Assembly (NCBI GenBank): GCA_943329105.2
Contig: CALQCP020000002.1
Span: forward strand, 1-51,818
From: Chitinophaga pinensis
Lineage (GTDB): Bacteria > Planctomycetota > Phycisphaerae > Phycisphaerales > SM1A02
Reading direction: 5' to 3'
Length of the DNA stretch: 51,818 bases
Shown here one piece after another: positions 8,034 through 16,897 of this stretch. Numbering within the stretch: position 1 is the stretch's first letter; every line of letters begins with the position of its first letter. The position numbers were made by a program, and so were the translations under genes. The notes below the pieces were generated by a model. That model saw only the letters and a program-made list of their open reading frames with translations, was not told the origin of the DNA and did not search any database.

Positions 8034-9755
8034 ATGTACTTGCACCCTCGACGTGTCGCAGCCGACGGTTCTCACGCCACCACACCACTGCATGCAACCC
8101 GCCCGTGGACCGTACGGATGTGCGCGCTTCTATTCATGGTTGGCATGCCGTTCACTCTTCTCATGCAAGCATGCGGGCCGATGCGCTCCGGCGCGTTCGA
8201 CACACCACTGAATCCGCAGCAGTCTGCAGTACAGGCATCGCTGAGTGCGGCCGGAAGCAACTCTGCAGCGATTGAATGCTTCCTTGCCACCTATGAACAT
8301 CCCGCCGCAGGCGTTGCGCTGGACGCAGAAAAGTGCATCGCCGCGCGCTGGCTCGTATCCAACATGCGTGGCCATGGGTTTGTGCTCTTTACATTGCAGG
8401 ACGCCAAAGGCAACGACATTCCCTTTGATATTGATCACTATCCAACGCTTGACGCAGCGCAGCTGGCGCTTGACGCCCTTGAGAAGGAACACGGAACGGT
8501 TGACTTCAAGATGCGCCGCTTTGACGCCGATCTTGAGCATGCTTCGTGCGCATTTCTCTGTGAGAACCTTGAGCAGGCATTCGCATCCTGGCGCAACGAT
8601 CCGTGGATGCGCGGCGTGCGCTTTGAAGTGTTTCTTGAATCAGTGTTGCCGTACCGGGCATCCAACGAACCGCTCTCCACGGGCTGGCGCGCCGCCGCGC
8701 GTGAACGAATGGCGCCAGATCTTTCGAAGCTTGGCCCGAACCCCACGCTGGCGCAGGTCACCACGACCGCCATCGATGCGGGTCACGCATGGGTTCCCTT
8801 TAGCGACCGCTACTACATGCACCCCACCGATCAGTCGTACGCAGACATGTGTCGCACCAAGCTCGGTCGCTGCGAAGACATCACCAACATGATTACGTTT
8901 GCTGCGCGCGCTTCGGGTGCCATGGTGGCGAGTGACTTCACGCCATGGTGGGCAAACCGTGACAACAACCACGCATGGGAAGTAGCGGTTGATGCCAACG
9001 GGCAGGGCACCGCCGGTCTCTCGAACCGTGCTGCCAAGGTGTATCGAAGGACCTTCTCCGCGCAGGCCAGTTCGCTGGGCGCACGCAAGAGTGAGTCTGA
9101 CAAGGTGCCAGGCTTCCTGAAGTCAAATACCATCCGCGATGTCACCGCGCAATACGAACCGGTGACGGACATTCGGCTTGATGAATTTCCAAGCGCACCG
9201 GCAGCAACGGGCATCACGTTGGCGCCACCAGCAGACATGCCCACCAAGTTCGTTTACCTGGCAGTGTTCAACGGCGGTGAATGGCGACCGATGGAATGGA
9301 GCCAATGTCTGAACGGCCGCGCCACGTTCAAGGACATGGGTCGTGGAATTCTCTACCTCCCGGTCTGGAGTAACGGCACGGAGGTTGCTCCAGCCGGTGC
9401 GCCATTCACGGTGGACGACGGCGGACGCATGCACGTCATTCCCGATTCCCCAAGCGCTGCGGATGCCTCGATCACGTTGGAAGCGTCAGTCACCATCCCT
9501 GCAACCCCCGATCCGGACACGCAACGCACCAAGACCCGCGTAGCGGTGCGCCCCGGCGTTGAATATGAGTTGCTCTCATGGACTGCGCCCGCAGGATGGA
9601 AATCCATCGGCAAGCACACCGCCATGGCGGATACTTCCACCAATGTTTCGTTTGTGGGCGTTCCCGCGGGCGCGCTGTGCTGGTTACGTGCCGCCGACGG
9701 ACGTGGTCTGGAGCGCCCTTTTACGGTGGTTGATGGTCAACAGGTCTTTTGGTGA
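8034..9755 (+). CDS. Exported transglutaminase-like protein (possible lipoprotein)
   Basis: About 573 residues from the ATG at 8034. A basic N-region is followed by a hydrophobic stretch ending LLMQACG, a lipobox-like site, although Met at -3 and Gln at -2 are unusual. The centre holds a transglutaminase-like fold: Cys280 in GRCEDITN at the head of a helix, then His313 in NNHAWEVAV. The third catalytic residue is not clear. The C-terminal 200 residues look like beta domains, with a FNGGEWRPMEWSQ segment. Bacterial relatives are envelope proteins of unknown substrate, often proteases or peptide-linking enzymes. It starts 42 bases after the ABC-F stop and may be co-transcribed with it. Starts at 7992 (GTG) and 8118 (ATG) are also possible. 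Confidence 0.78.
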   Translation: MYLHPRRVAADGSHATTPLHATRPWTVRMCALLFMVGMPFTLLMQACGPMRSGAFDTPLNPQQSAVQASLSAAGSNSAAIECFLATYEHPAAGVALDAEKCIAARWLVSNMRGHGFVLFTLQDAKGNDIPFDIDHYPTLDAAQLALDALEKEHGTVDFKMRRFDADLEHASCAFLCENLEQAFASWRNDPWMRGVRFEVFLESVLPYRASNEPLSTGWRAAARERMAPDLSKLGPNPTLAQVTTTAIDAGHAWVPFSDRYYMHPTDQSYADMCRTKLGRCEDITNMITFAARASGAMVASDFTPWWANRDNNHAWEVAVDANGQGTAGLSNRAAKVYRRTFSAQASSLGARKSESDKVPGFLKSNTIRDVTAQYEPVTDIRLDEFPSAPAATGITLAPPADMPTKFVYLAVFNGGEWRPMEWSQCLNGRATFKDMGRGILYLPVWSNGTEVAPAGAPFTVDDGGRMHVIPDSPSAADASITLEASVTIPATPDPDTQRTKTRVAVRPGVEYELLSWTAPAGWKSIGKHTAMADTSTNVSFVGVPAGALCWLRAADGRGLERPFTVVDGQQVFW

Positions 9756-9783
9756 CCGCACGCACGGGGGACGCCGGTGGCTA

Positions 9784-9812
9784 CATACACCAATGTATGC
9801 ATTTTCATGCAT
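9784..9812 (+). repeat. AT-rich overlapping inverted repeats before the GGDEF/EAL gene
   Basis: CATAC/GTATG (9784-9788 with 9795-9799) overlaps ATGCA/TGCAT (9797-9801 with 9808-9812) in a roughly 80-base AT-rich patch between two GC-rich genes. It is a plausible operator or promoter region for the gene starting at 9853. Confidence 0.35.
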
Positions 9813-9852
9813 TTATCTGTACATCCGCCGCAATGCAAGTAAATTTCGCTGT

Positions 9853-11694
9853 ATGAAATCAGCCGCTCAAACGATTGGTCGGCTCTCCCCCGAGTTACTT
9901 CTTGCCGCTCAGCAGCAGGTGCTTGAACAAGTGGCGCGTGCTGCGCCGCTCTTTGACACGCTCACCGCCATTTCGCGCTACTCCGAAACGTCCATTCCAA
10001 CCATGATGGCCTCCATCTTGGTGTACGACGAAGCCACGCAATCGTTGCGCAAGGGTGGATACGGATGCCTGCCCGCCACGTTCGCTGCCGCAGTGGATGG
10101 AATGGTGCCTGGTCCCGCCACCGGCAGTTGTGGAACCGCCGCATTCCGCCGCGAGCGCGTCATCAGTGAAGACGTCCGCGTCGATCCACTCTGGGGCGCG
10201 TTCCGGGAATTTGCGGCCTCCTACGGAATTCAGTCGGCGTGGTCTTCGCCGATCATGGGTAGCGACGGCCGCCTCTTGGGCGTGTTCGGCATGTACTACG
10301 GCGATTGCCGTGCACCGACTACGGAAGACTTGTCGTTTGTTGACCACTTCGTCCACTTGGCTGCCGTTGCCATTGAACGGCATCGCGTCGATGCTGATCG
10401 CGATCATCAGACCACGCACGACAGTCTCACTGGTCTGGGTAATCGTCGCAAGCTCGAGCGTGAGGTTGCACGCCTTGTCGCCGATCCAACCACAACGCCG
10501 CGCTGCATTGCCATTGTTGATCTTGACCATTTCAAGATGCACAACGAGAACCTCGGTCATCGCGTCGCGGATCTGCTCCTGCAGGACGTGGGCGCGCGCA
10601 TTGCCGAGGTCGCTGGTGTTGGTGACCTGCCAATTCGTTTCGGTGGCGATCAATTTGTCCTGATTACACCGGTCAACAATGAGGCCATGCACGCGCGTTT
10701 CAGTCGGCTGATTGCATCATTCGAGCAGCCATTCATTGCTGACGGTCTCCCTATTCGGCTTTCGGTTTCCGCTGGTATTGTTGAGTGGGATCCGCGTACC
10801 ACCGACTTTGAGGCGGCCCTCTACCAGGCTGAGCAAGCATGTATCGCCGCCAAGCAGCGCGGCCGTGATCGGTGGGTCGCCTTTAGCGCCGAAGATCGCC
10901 AGCTTGCCGACGAGCGCCGCCGCGTTGCGCGCGTCCTCGCCGATGCCATTGCCGCGCACAAGGTGTTCACTCATGTCCAGCCGATCATCGACCTCGCCAC
11001 CGGCGCGCCGGTGGGATTTGAAATGCTCGCCCGCCTAGCGGACACTCCATCGGGAATGATCATGCCTTCGGTATTCATTCCGATCGCCGAAGAGAGTTCG
11101 CTCATCGATTCCCTGGGAATGAGTGTGCTCCGTTCCACTTGCCAACTCTTGGCGTCTTCTGGTTCGCAACTTGATGGCCTGACAGCCAATGTCAATGTCT
11201 CGCTCCGCCAGTTGATGCGCGACGGGTTCCCGAAGGCTGCCGCTGCCGCTGCCGCGGAGTTCGGCGTTGCGCCGAGCCGCCTGTGCCTCGAAATCACTGA
11301 GAGTCAATGGCTTGACGGCGACGGTCCAGCGCGCAACGCGCTGCTGGAACTGAAGGCGATGGGATTCCGCCTCGCACTTGATGATTTCGGTACCGGCTAT
11401 GCCTCCCTCCGCCTGCTGCAGAGCGTTCCGTTTGACGTGGTAAAGATTGACCGCAGTTTCACGCAATGCCTCGGCGACAACGGTGCTGGCACCGCGCTGT
11501 GCGAGGCAGCACTTCGCATGGCCGCCGCGTGCGGCATGCGTGTGACCGCCGAAGGCGTGGAGACGCAAGAACAAGCTGACTTGCTGCGCGTCATGGGCTG
11601 CCAGCAAGGGCAGGGCTATTGGTGGTCGCGCCCGCTGCCGTCGGCTGATGCCATCAAGTGGATTGAGAATCGCCAAGCGCAGCCGGCTTTCTGA
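9853..11694 (+). CDS. GAF-GGDEF-EAL cyclic-di-GMP protein with altered motifs
   Basis: 613 residues, no membrane segments. An N-terminal GAF-like sensor (about 25-180, with GPATGSCGTAAFRRE) is followed by a GGDEF domain (about 185-345) and an EAL domain (about 365-605). The GGDEF signature reads RFGGDQF, with Gln267 replacing the glutamate required by active diguanylate cyclases. The EAL signature reads EML (390-392), but the other phosphodiesterase residues are present: Asn in NVNVSLRQ, Glu in CLEITES, DDFGTGYASL, Lys in VKIDRSF and Glu in TAEGVET. I infer a phosphodiesterase in which the GGDEF domain is regulatory. An in-frame ATG at 9793 would add 20 residues; 9853 fits the domain start better. 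A strong terminator follows. Confidence 0.92.
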   Translation: MKSAAQTIGRLSPELLLAAQQQVLEQVARAAPLFDTLTAISRYSETSIPTMMASILVYDEATQSLRKGGYGCLPATFAAAVDGMVPGPATGSCGTAAFRRERVISEDVRVDPLWGAFREFAASYGIQSAWSSPIMGSDGRLLGVFGMYYGDCRAPTTEDLSFVDHFVHLAAVAIERHRVDADRDHQTTHDSLTGLGNRRKLEREVARLVADPTTTPRCIAIVDLDHFKMHNENLGHRVADLLLQDVGARIAEVAGVGDLPIRFGGDQFVLITPVNNEAMHARFSRLIASFEQPFIADGLPIRLSVSAGIVEWDPRTTDFEAALYQAEQACIAAKQRGRDRWVAFSAEDRQLADERRRVARVLADAIAAHKVFTHVQPIIDLATGAPVGFEMLARLADTPSGMIMPSVFIPIAEESSLIDSLGMSVLRSTCQLLASSGSQLDGLTANVNVSLRQLMRDGFPKAAAAAAAEFGVAPSRLCLEITESQWLDGDGPARNALLELKAMGFRLALDDFGTGYASLRLLQSVPFDVVKIDRSFTQCLGDNGAGTALCEAALRMAAACGMRVTAEGVETQEQADLLRVMGCQQGQGYWWSRPLPSADAIKWIENRQAQPAF

Positions 11695-11753
11695 CTTGAT
11701 CCCGCGTGCGATAGGCGCCTTACCCGCGCGCTGTGAATAAAGCACCCAAATGA

Positions 11754-11787
11754 AAGGCGCCCTCCGCATCACTGCGGAGGGCGCCTT
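11754..11787. terminator. Bidirectional terminator
   Basis: A perfect 14-bp stem (AAGGCGCCCTCCGC pairing with GCGGAGGGCGCCTT) with the loop ATCACT, then GTTTATT on the plus strand and TTTCATTT on the minus strand. It sits between two converging genes and should serve both. Confidence 0.88.
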
Positions 11788-11810
11788 GTTTATTACTTGC
11801 AGTGAACGAC

Positions 11811-13208
11811 TTACTTAGCCAACCCAGCTTCAATCGCTGCGCGCAGAACCTTCTCACCTTCTGGTCCAAAGCCCACTTCGATCTTCTCTACCTTGCCATC
11901 CTTGCCGATCACGATCAGGGTGGGAATGCCAGAGATGCCGTAGGCAACAGCCAAGTCATCACCCGCCAAGAGGCATCCGTAGGTGAAGCCCTTGTCGGTC
12001 ATGTACTGCTTGCCAGCGCCTTCCTTCTTCTCCCAAGTGTTCACACCCAAGATCACCACATCCTTACCCTTGTAGTCCTCGCTGATCTTCTGAATAGAAG
12101 GCATAGCCTTCACGCAGGGTCCGCACCAGGTGGCCCAGAAGTCCAGGAGAACAACCTTGCCCTTGAGTGATGCAAGCGTTACTTCCTTGCCAGCAAGGTC
12201 CATGAGCTTGAAGTCCAAGGCGGCTTCACCGGCCTTGACCTTCATCTCCGGTCCGCGTTGTTCGGACTCTGCAGCCATTTCCTGCTTCTTGTAGCCAGCG
12301 GGAGTAGCGGTCGAGAACGTCTTCTCGTCCATGGTTGGGTCGGCCTTCACACTGTTGAACGTGGCGGTGGTGTTCATGCCGGGCATGGCTTCTTGGCCAG
12401 GAATTTCCACTGCAGTTGCAACGCGGCGGGGCAGTCCATCCGTACGAGCGAACGCGATCGTTTCAGTGATGCGCGCTAGAAGCGGCTTGCCGTCATCATC
12501 TTCCATGCCTTCAAGCTTCACGCTGCGCACTACCTTCACCACATCGCACGGCGTGCCATCCAAGGTCTCTTCGCCGACGATGGTTGCGGCAACCATCTGC
12601 GGCATGTCCTCTGGGCTTCCACCCATCGCGGCTATATCCATGCGGTTCTCGATGTACCACTGCGGCAGTGCCGCGGCGCGCTGGCCGAGCATCTGGAACC
12701 CCTGTGTATCGGAGAAGGTATAGCTCTTCTTGGCTTCGTCAATCATGACGGCGCCCTTGCCATCGAACGCGAAGCGCATCTGCGGCTTGCCATCCTTCAA
12801 GGACTCAAGCACTACGCGACCGAACGGAGCGGGTCCACCACCGTCAGTCTTAAAGTCAAGCACCACGTGCGACGGGCCATCAAGCCCCGGTGGCAACATG
12901 CTTGGGTCCACGCCCGCGACCTTCATCTCAGCAATCATTTCGATGCCCTTCAACTTCTTGACGGTCTCAACGCCGCGGTCGTGGATCGCCTTCGCCTTGG
13001 CATCGATCACGTCGACAGCCTTGGGGGCTTCGGGCGTGCCGGGAGCCTTGGTCTTGGACATCATCGGAAGCCTCGGGACGCCTTGGGCGGGGGTGTCTTG
13101 GACGGTTCCGGGCGCCGTGTCATCAGCGGTAACGGGTAGGGCGCAGGTCAGCGCCATGGATGCGGTAAGTAGGAGCGACGCGGAAATGGAAATTGGTGCT
13201 TGAAGCAT
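11811..13208 (-). CDS. Exported LolA-like/thioredoxin (TlpA-type) fusion protein
   Basis: About 465 residues. A signal peptide (ISASLLLTASMALTCALPVTA) leads into a central region of about 230 residues that resembles LolA/DUF2092 outer-membrane lipoprotein-sorting folds (for example VVLDFKTDGGGPAPFGRVVL and KKSYTFSDTQGF). The C-terminal 140 residues are a TlpA-type thioredoxin domain with the redox pair in WATWCGPCVKAMPSI and the cis-Pro loop GISGIPTLIVIG. Such fusions are common in planctomycetes and are thought to act on disulfides in the periplasm. The start at 13208 is chosen because the signal peptide begins there. It is divergent from the next gene, with only 23 bases between the two start codons. 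Confidence 0.88.
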   Translation of the reverse strand: MLQAPISISASLLLTASMALTCALPVTADDTAPGTVQDTPAQGVPRLPMMSKTKAPGTPEAPKAVDVIDAKAKAIHDRGVETVKKLKGIEMIAEMKVAGVDPSMLPPGLDGPSHVVLDFKTDGGGPAPFGRVVLESLKDGKPQMRFAFDGKGAVMIDEAKKSYTFSDTQGFQMLGQRAAALPQWYIENRMDIAAMGGSPEDMPQMVAATIVGEETLDGTPCDVVKVVRSVKLEGMEDDDGKPLLARITETIAFARTDGLPRRVATAVEIPGQEAMPGMNTTATFNSVKADPTMDEKTFSTATPAGYKKQEMAAESEQRGPEMKVKAGEAALDFKLMDLAGKEVTLASLKGKVVLLDFWATWCGPCVKAMPSIQKISEDYKGKDVVILGVNTWEKKEGAGKQYMTDKGFTYGCLLAGDDLAVAYGISGIPTLIVIGKDGKVEKIEVGFGPEGEKVLRAAIEAGLAK

Positions 13209-13231
13209 GGGAGGACGATACCCTTTCAACC

Positions 13232-14938
13232 ATGATTCTGCGCCCCGGACCCACTGCCCGTCCATTGTTAATAACGGTCGCTCTCGTTGGAATTGCAGCC
13301 GGAGCTGTCATGATGGCTCGCGGATTTCTGCCAACACGAACCCTCGCGCCCGCGCCCGCCGCTCCCGTCATTGCCTTCGAGCCGGCCACGCTGCAGCTGG
13401 GCGAACTCACAGCCGAATCGCCCAAGACAGTCGCAGTCACGCTTCGGAACATTTCTGCACGAACCATTCGAATCACCGCCGCGATCGCCAACTGCGGATG
13501 CACAACCTCCACGTTCCCTCCGGATCCCATTCCCGCCGGTGGAACCGCTGAGGCACTCGTCACTGTGAAGGCTCCACCAACGCAGGACGAATCGCTGATG
13601 AAGTCCGTGACCTTTGTGGTGGACGGTGCGGATCCGGTTTCGCTCACCGTGCTCGGTCACGTCATGAAGTCAGCACCCGGCGCCGTTGCTCCGCCGACAA
13701 CCGTTGACTCGGTAGAAGAATTGGCGCTCACCGATCGTCCGACCGTGTCGCCGCCAGCGCCGAAGCCAACAACGAAGCCCGCAACTCCTGCCGCGCCCGT
13801 GACGCCGCCCGCGCAGCGCCCCATCACCTTTGCGCGCGTTAATCCACCCATTCAGCCCGGCGCTCGTGTTTCATTTCCATCACTCGCGGCATGGGTCAAG
13901 GGCACGCCGATCACTTCATTCACGCCGGGCAAGGTGTACGTCTTTGAGTTCTTCAGTACGTCGTGCTCGCACTGCAAGGAATTTGCAGAACTGATCACTC
14001 GCTTGGCTCGCACCTATGGAGCGCAGGGCGCGGAGTTCATTGCCATTACTGATGAGGAAGCGCCCATTGTCAAGGCATGGCTTGCCCAACCCGGAAAGCT
14101 CAATGAAGTTCCGTATTCCGTGGTCTCTGATCCGGATCGATCAGCCATGATCACCTTGCAGAATGGCACCTTTCGCAACTTCAATCCTCGCTTCTTTGTC
14201 ATTAAGAACGGCATCGTGCAGTGGTTTGGCCATCCCAAGGAGGCGGAGGAGCCGATCGCCAAGGTGGTTGCTGGAACATGGGATCCCGAAACCGTTCGCG
14301 CCGCGGCAATCACTGATTCCACCGTGTCGCGCGGCAAAGATCTCTTAGACGGCGTGGCACGTGAGTGTGACAAGTCCGGCGATTGGACGCCCATGTTTGC
14401 AGCGCTCGACGCCGTGCGCGCCGTGATTCCGGAACGCGCGGGTCAGTACGACGCGCAGCGTTTCGTCATCATGATTGGCCTTGGCGATATGCCTGACGCC
14501 GGCTACGAATTCGGCCGCCGGATTGCTAAGGAGTATGCGCAAGACATGCTCACCACGCGCTCCTTGGCGCGGGCGATCCTGAATTCCCCTTATGCCAAGC
14601 GACGCGATATTGATTTCGCCATGGAACTTGCGGTGACGGCCGACACATTGGCCAAGGGCGAAGATGCGCGCGCCGCCGACACGCTGGGCCTTGCATGGTT
14701 CTCCAAGGGCAACCGAGAGAAAGCCATTGAGAACGCCGAACGCGCGGTCAAGCTTGAGAAAGACCCGAAGACCCGCGAGCAGTACGAACAGTCGCTGCAG
14801 AAATTCCGCACCGGAACCCCTGGTCCCGAGCCCACGAAGCCACGCCCGGCTCCCGCCGCGGGTACTTCAACGGCCCCATCTGCTGCAACGCCGATAGCAA
14901 CTCCATCGGCGACGCCCGCTCCCGCGCCCCCGCGATGA
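13232..14938 (+). CDS. Membrane-anchored DUF1573 / thioredoxin-like / TPR protein
   Basis: About 568 residues. An N-terminal hydrophobic anchor (LLITVALVGIAAGAVMMA) is followed by a DUF1573-type immunoglobulin-like domain with the hallmark NCGCTTS (near residue 85). A Pro-rich linker of about 50 residues leads to a thioredoxin-like domain whose active site reads STSCSHCKEF. The last third is helical with TPR-like repeats (DTLGLAWFSKGNREKAIENA), and the C-terminus is a Pro/Ala/Thr-rich tail. It probably acts in the periplasm on thiols or as a redox-linked scaffold. Two thioredoxin-fold proteins back to back suggest a shared envelope redox role. The ATG at 13232 is preferred over the in-frame upstream start at 13193. 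Confidence 0.85.
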   Translation: MILRPGPTARPLLITVALVGIAAGAVMMARGFLPTRTLAPAPAAPVIAFEPATLQLGELTAESPKTVAVTLRNISARTIRITAAIANCGCTTSTFPPDPIPAGGTAEALVTVKAPPTQDESLMKSVTFVVDGADPVSLTVLGHVMKSAPGAVAPPTTVDSVEELALTDRPTVSPPAPKPTTKPATPAAPVTPPAQRPITFARVNPPIQPGARVSFPSLAAWVKGTPITSFTPGKVYVFEFFSTSCSHCKEFAELITRLARTYGAQGAEFIAITDEEAPIVKAWLAQPGKLNEVPYSVVSDPDRSAMITLQNGTFRNFNPRFFVIKNGIVQWFGHPKEAEEPIAKVVAGTWDPETVRAAAITDSTVSRGKDLLDGVARECDKSGDWTPMFAALDAVRAVIPERAGQYDAQRFVIMIGLGDMPDAGYEFGRRIAKEYAQDMLTTRSLARAILNSPYAKRRDIDFAMELAVTADTLAKGEDARAADTLGLAWFSKGNREKAIENAERAVKLEKDPKTREQYEQSLQKFRTGTPGPEPTKPRPAPAAGTSTAPSAATPIATPSATPAPAPPR

Positions 14939-14981
14939 CTGTGCGCAACACGTTTCCTCCCTGCACCGCGTGACTGCGCCG

Positions 14982-16106
14982 CTACGGCTCTACTTCTTCA
15001 CCCGCACCATCACCCGCGCGAATCTGCAGCGAAACATCCCGCTTGCGAATCGCCTGCGAGAAGTCATCCATCCCAGCATGCTTGGCGTCGTCAGTGATAT
15101 CAGCCTGCTGTTTCGCGTCCGCAAAGCTTGCGGCAGACTTCACCCATCCGTCATCCCATGCCTGTTGTTCCCACGTTCCGTTCAGTAGCAACCGTGGTGA
15201 CGGGAACAGCGGAATGCGCTGACCAAGCGCAGTGCGCAGTATGTCCACACCGCAACTCTGCGTGACGGCGTTGTACCAACACGGTGCATGCACCACTTCA
15301 ATCGAATGCAACGCGTAGCGCTCGAACAAGATGCGCGCGTTCTCTGGTGTGCACTCAATCCGATAGCGACGCACGGTTTCGCCTCGAAAGTTTGTGCGCA
15401 CGCGTACCACATCTCGCTCATCCGCCCACACATAGATCAGCGTGTATTGCCGAAACAACCCACCCACCGCGGAGTATTGCTGGCCAACGCGCTTGCGCGC
15501 TTCAATAGAGGCGGCCAAGTACATCATGGTTCCGTCGGCACGCTCAAAGCCGAAACTCACAAAGTTGTGGCAAATGCGTTGCGGCCCCCAGAACGAAAAG
15601 AACAAGTCAACCGTGCGCAGTTGTGACAAGTCATAGGTGCGCTCCACCCATACTTCTTCGCAGTCGGTGTCACTGCTGCGGTAGCGGAAGTTTCGAATGC
15701 CCGACACGGTCACTTCGTCGCCAGTCACTGCAAACGTAGCAGTGTCCTGCACGTCGGGTTGCCAGTCCGCGTGTGCTGGTGCAGGAACGAGCCAGAACCA
15801 CGTGACCACGGAACCCCACAAGACGGCCAATCCCATCCATCGCACCACCCGTGCACGGGCGAATGTTGGCAGTGGTCCGGCTGCCAGCGCCCCGCACGCC
15901 AGCGCGCATGCAGCACCCATGGACCACGTGATGGCTGACGGTCCATCCGGAGCGAATCCGATCGCCATGGTGCACCACGCAGTGAGCACCAGCCACAAGA
16001 ACCCCAGCGGTGTTCGCCACGCCACGCCAAACACGTGGTGAATGACGCGATGACGCACTGGTGCTGAAACGTGAAGCGGCGGTGGTACGGGCAAGTTGGA
16101 GTTCAT
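14982..16106 (-). CDS. Membrane protein with DUF4105 (Lnb N-terminal-like) domain
   Basis: About 374 residues. Three hydrophobic helices lie near the N-terminus (residues about 35-55, 62-80 and 95-112). After them comes a periplasmic domain with HADWQPDVQDTATF, FRYRSSDTDCEEVW and WYNAVTQSCGVDIL; the last segment matches the conserved YNxxTxxC motif of DUF4105. Members of this family are envelope proteins, some acting as thiol-dependent proteases or processing factors. It is the last gene of a three-gene operon (YceI, membrane protein, this gene), overlapping the preceding gene by 4 bases (ATGA). The ATG at 16106 is set by that overlap. Confidence 0.85.
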   Translation of the reverse strand: MNSNLPVPPPLHVSAPVRHRVIHHVFGVAWRTPLGFLWLVLTAWCTMAIGFAPDGPSAITWSMGAACALACGALAAGPLPTFARARVVRWMGLAVLWGSVVTWFWLVPAPAHADWQPDVQDTATFAVTGDEVTVSGIRNFRYRSSDTDCEEVWVERTYDLSQLRTVDLFFSFWGPQRICHNFVSFGFERADGTMMYLAASIEARKRVGQQYSAVGGLFRQYTLIYVWADERDVVRVRTNFRGETVRRYRIECTPENARILFERYALHSIEVVHAPCWYNAVTQSCGVDILRTALGQRIPLFPSPRLLLNGTWEQQAWDDGWVKSAASFADAKQQADITDDAKHAGMDDFSQAIRKRDVSLQIRAGDGAGEEVEP

Positions 16107-16897
16107 GACGGTTTGGCTGAAGTAGTCATTCGGTAGAGCAGGGCGCCTGCAACCGGCACGGCCACGGCCAACGCGTTCCACGTCCAGTTTGGCAAGTTAC
16201 CGCTGGCGTATGCCTCGCCGCACGCCGCCACGGTTCCCACCAATGTGCCGGACACCACGGAGATGGCGCCAGCCACGGAATGCATACGTGGACTCCGTCT
16301 CCAGCACGCAACCAAGGCAATACTTCCAGCCGTCCCCGCCACCGCCACACACATGATGGCAAGCGAGGGGAATCCCGTCAGCACCGCACACACGGCCATG
16401 CCGACGCAGGCCACCGCCAGCGCACACATCGCAGTGCGAAGTCCGCACATGGCGATCGCGCCGGATGACAGGGCGCATGTTGCAGCAAACAACGCACGTC
16501 CGCCGTTACTTGCGCCAGGAAATGCAACGAACGCCGCCACGCCGCACGCAGACAGCAGCGTGGCAGTAATCACCAGCGCCCGACGATGCCTCGGCACGGC
16601 GGCCGTCAGCAGCGCCAGCGCGGGCGCTACAACCGTCAACAGCAAAGCAACCAACCCAAGCCGGTGCCAGCGTTCGAACGGCGCGTCATCATCTTTCAAT
16701 TCAACGGGCAATTGCCGCAGCAGCGCCGACGGATCAACTTCGTGCACAAACGAGATGAGAAATGCAATCGCTAGCCCGGATGCCACGCAGCATTCAACGA
16801 TGGCCGCTCGTTGGCGCAGCGGGCCAAGCAGGGCAGCACTGGCAACGCCACTACCAACCAGTATTGGTAGTAGCACCACGCTGACCAGGTAATTCAC
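16103..16897 (-). CDS. Multi-pass membrane protein of unknown function
   Basis: 264 residues, almost all in hydrophobic segments: I count about seven or eight likely helices, with one charged loop (residues 52-78, ELKDDDAPFERWHR). It is rich in Ala, Val and Cys. I recognise no transporter or enzyme motif. It starts with GTG overlapping the TGA of the YceI gene (GTGA) and ends overlapping the ATG of the DUF4105 gene (ATGA), so all three are likely made together. The general form resembles small permease-like or vitamin-K-epoxide-like membrane proteins, but nothing supports a specific call. Confidence 0.75.
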   Translation of the reverse strand: MNYLVSVVLLPILVGSGVASAALLGPLRQRAAIVECCVASGLAIAFLISFVHEVDPSALLRQLPVELKDDDAPFERWHRLGLVALLLTVVAPALALLTAAVPRHRRALVITATLLSACGVAAFVAFPGASNGGRALFAATCALSSGAIAMCGLRTAMCALAVACVGMAVCAVLTGFPSLAIMCVAVAGTAGSIALVACWRRSPRMHSVAGAISVVSGTLVGTVAACGEAYASGNLPNWTWNALAVAVPVAGALLYRMTTSAKPS

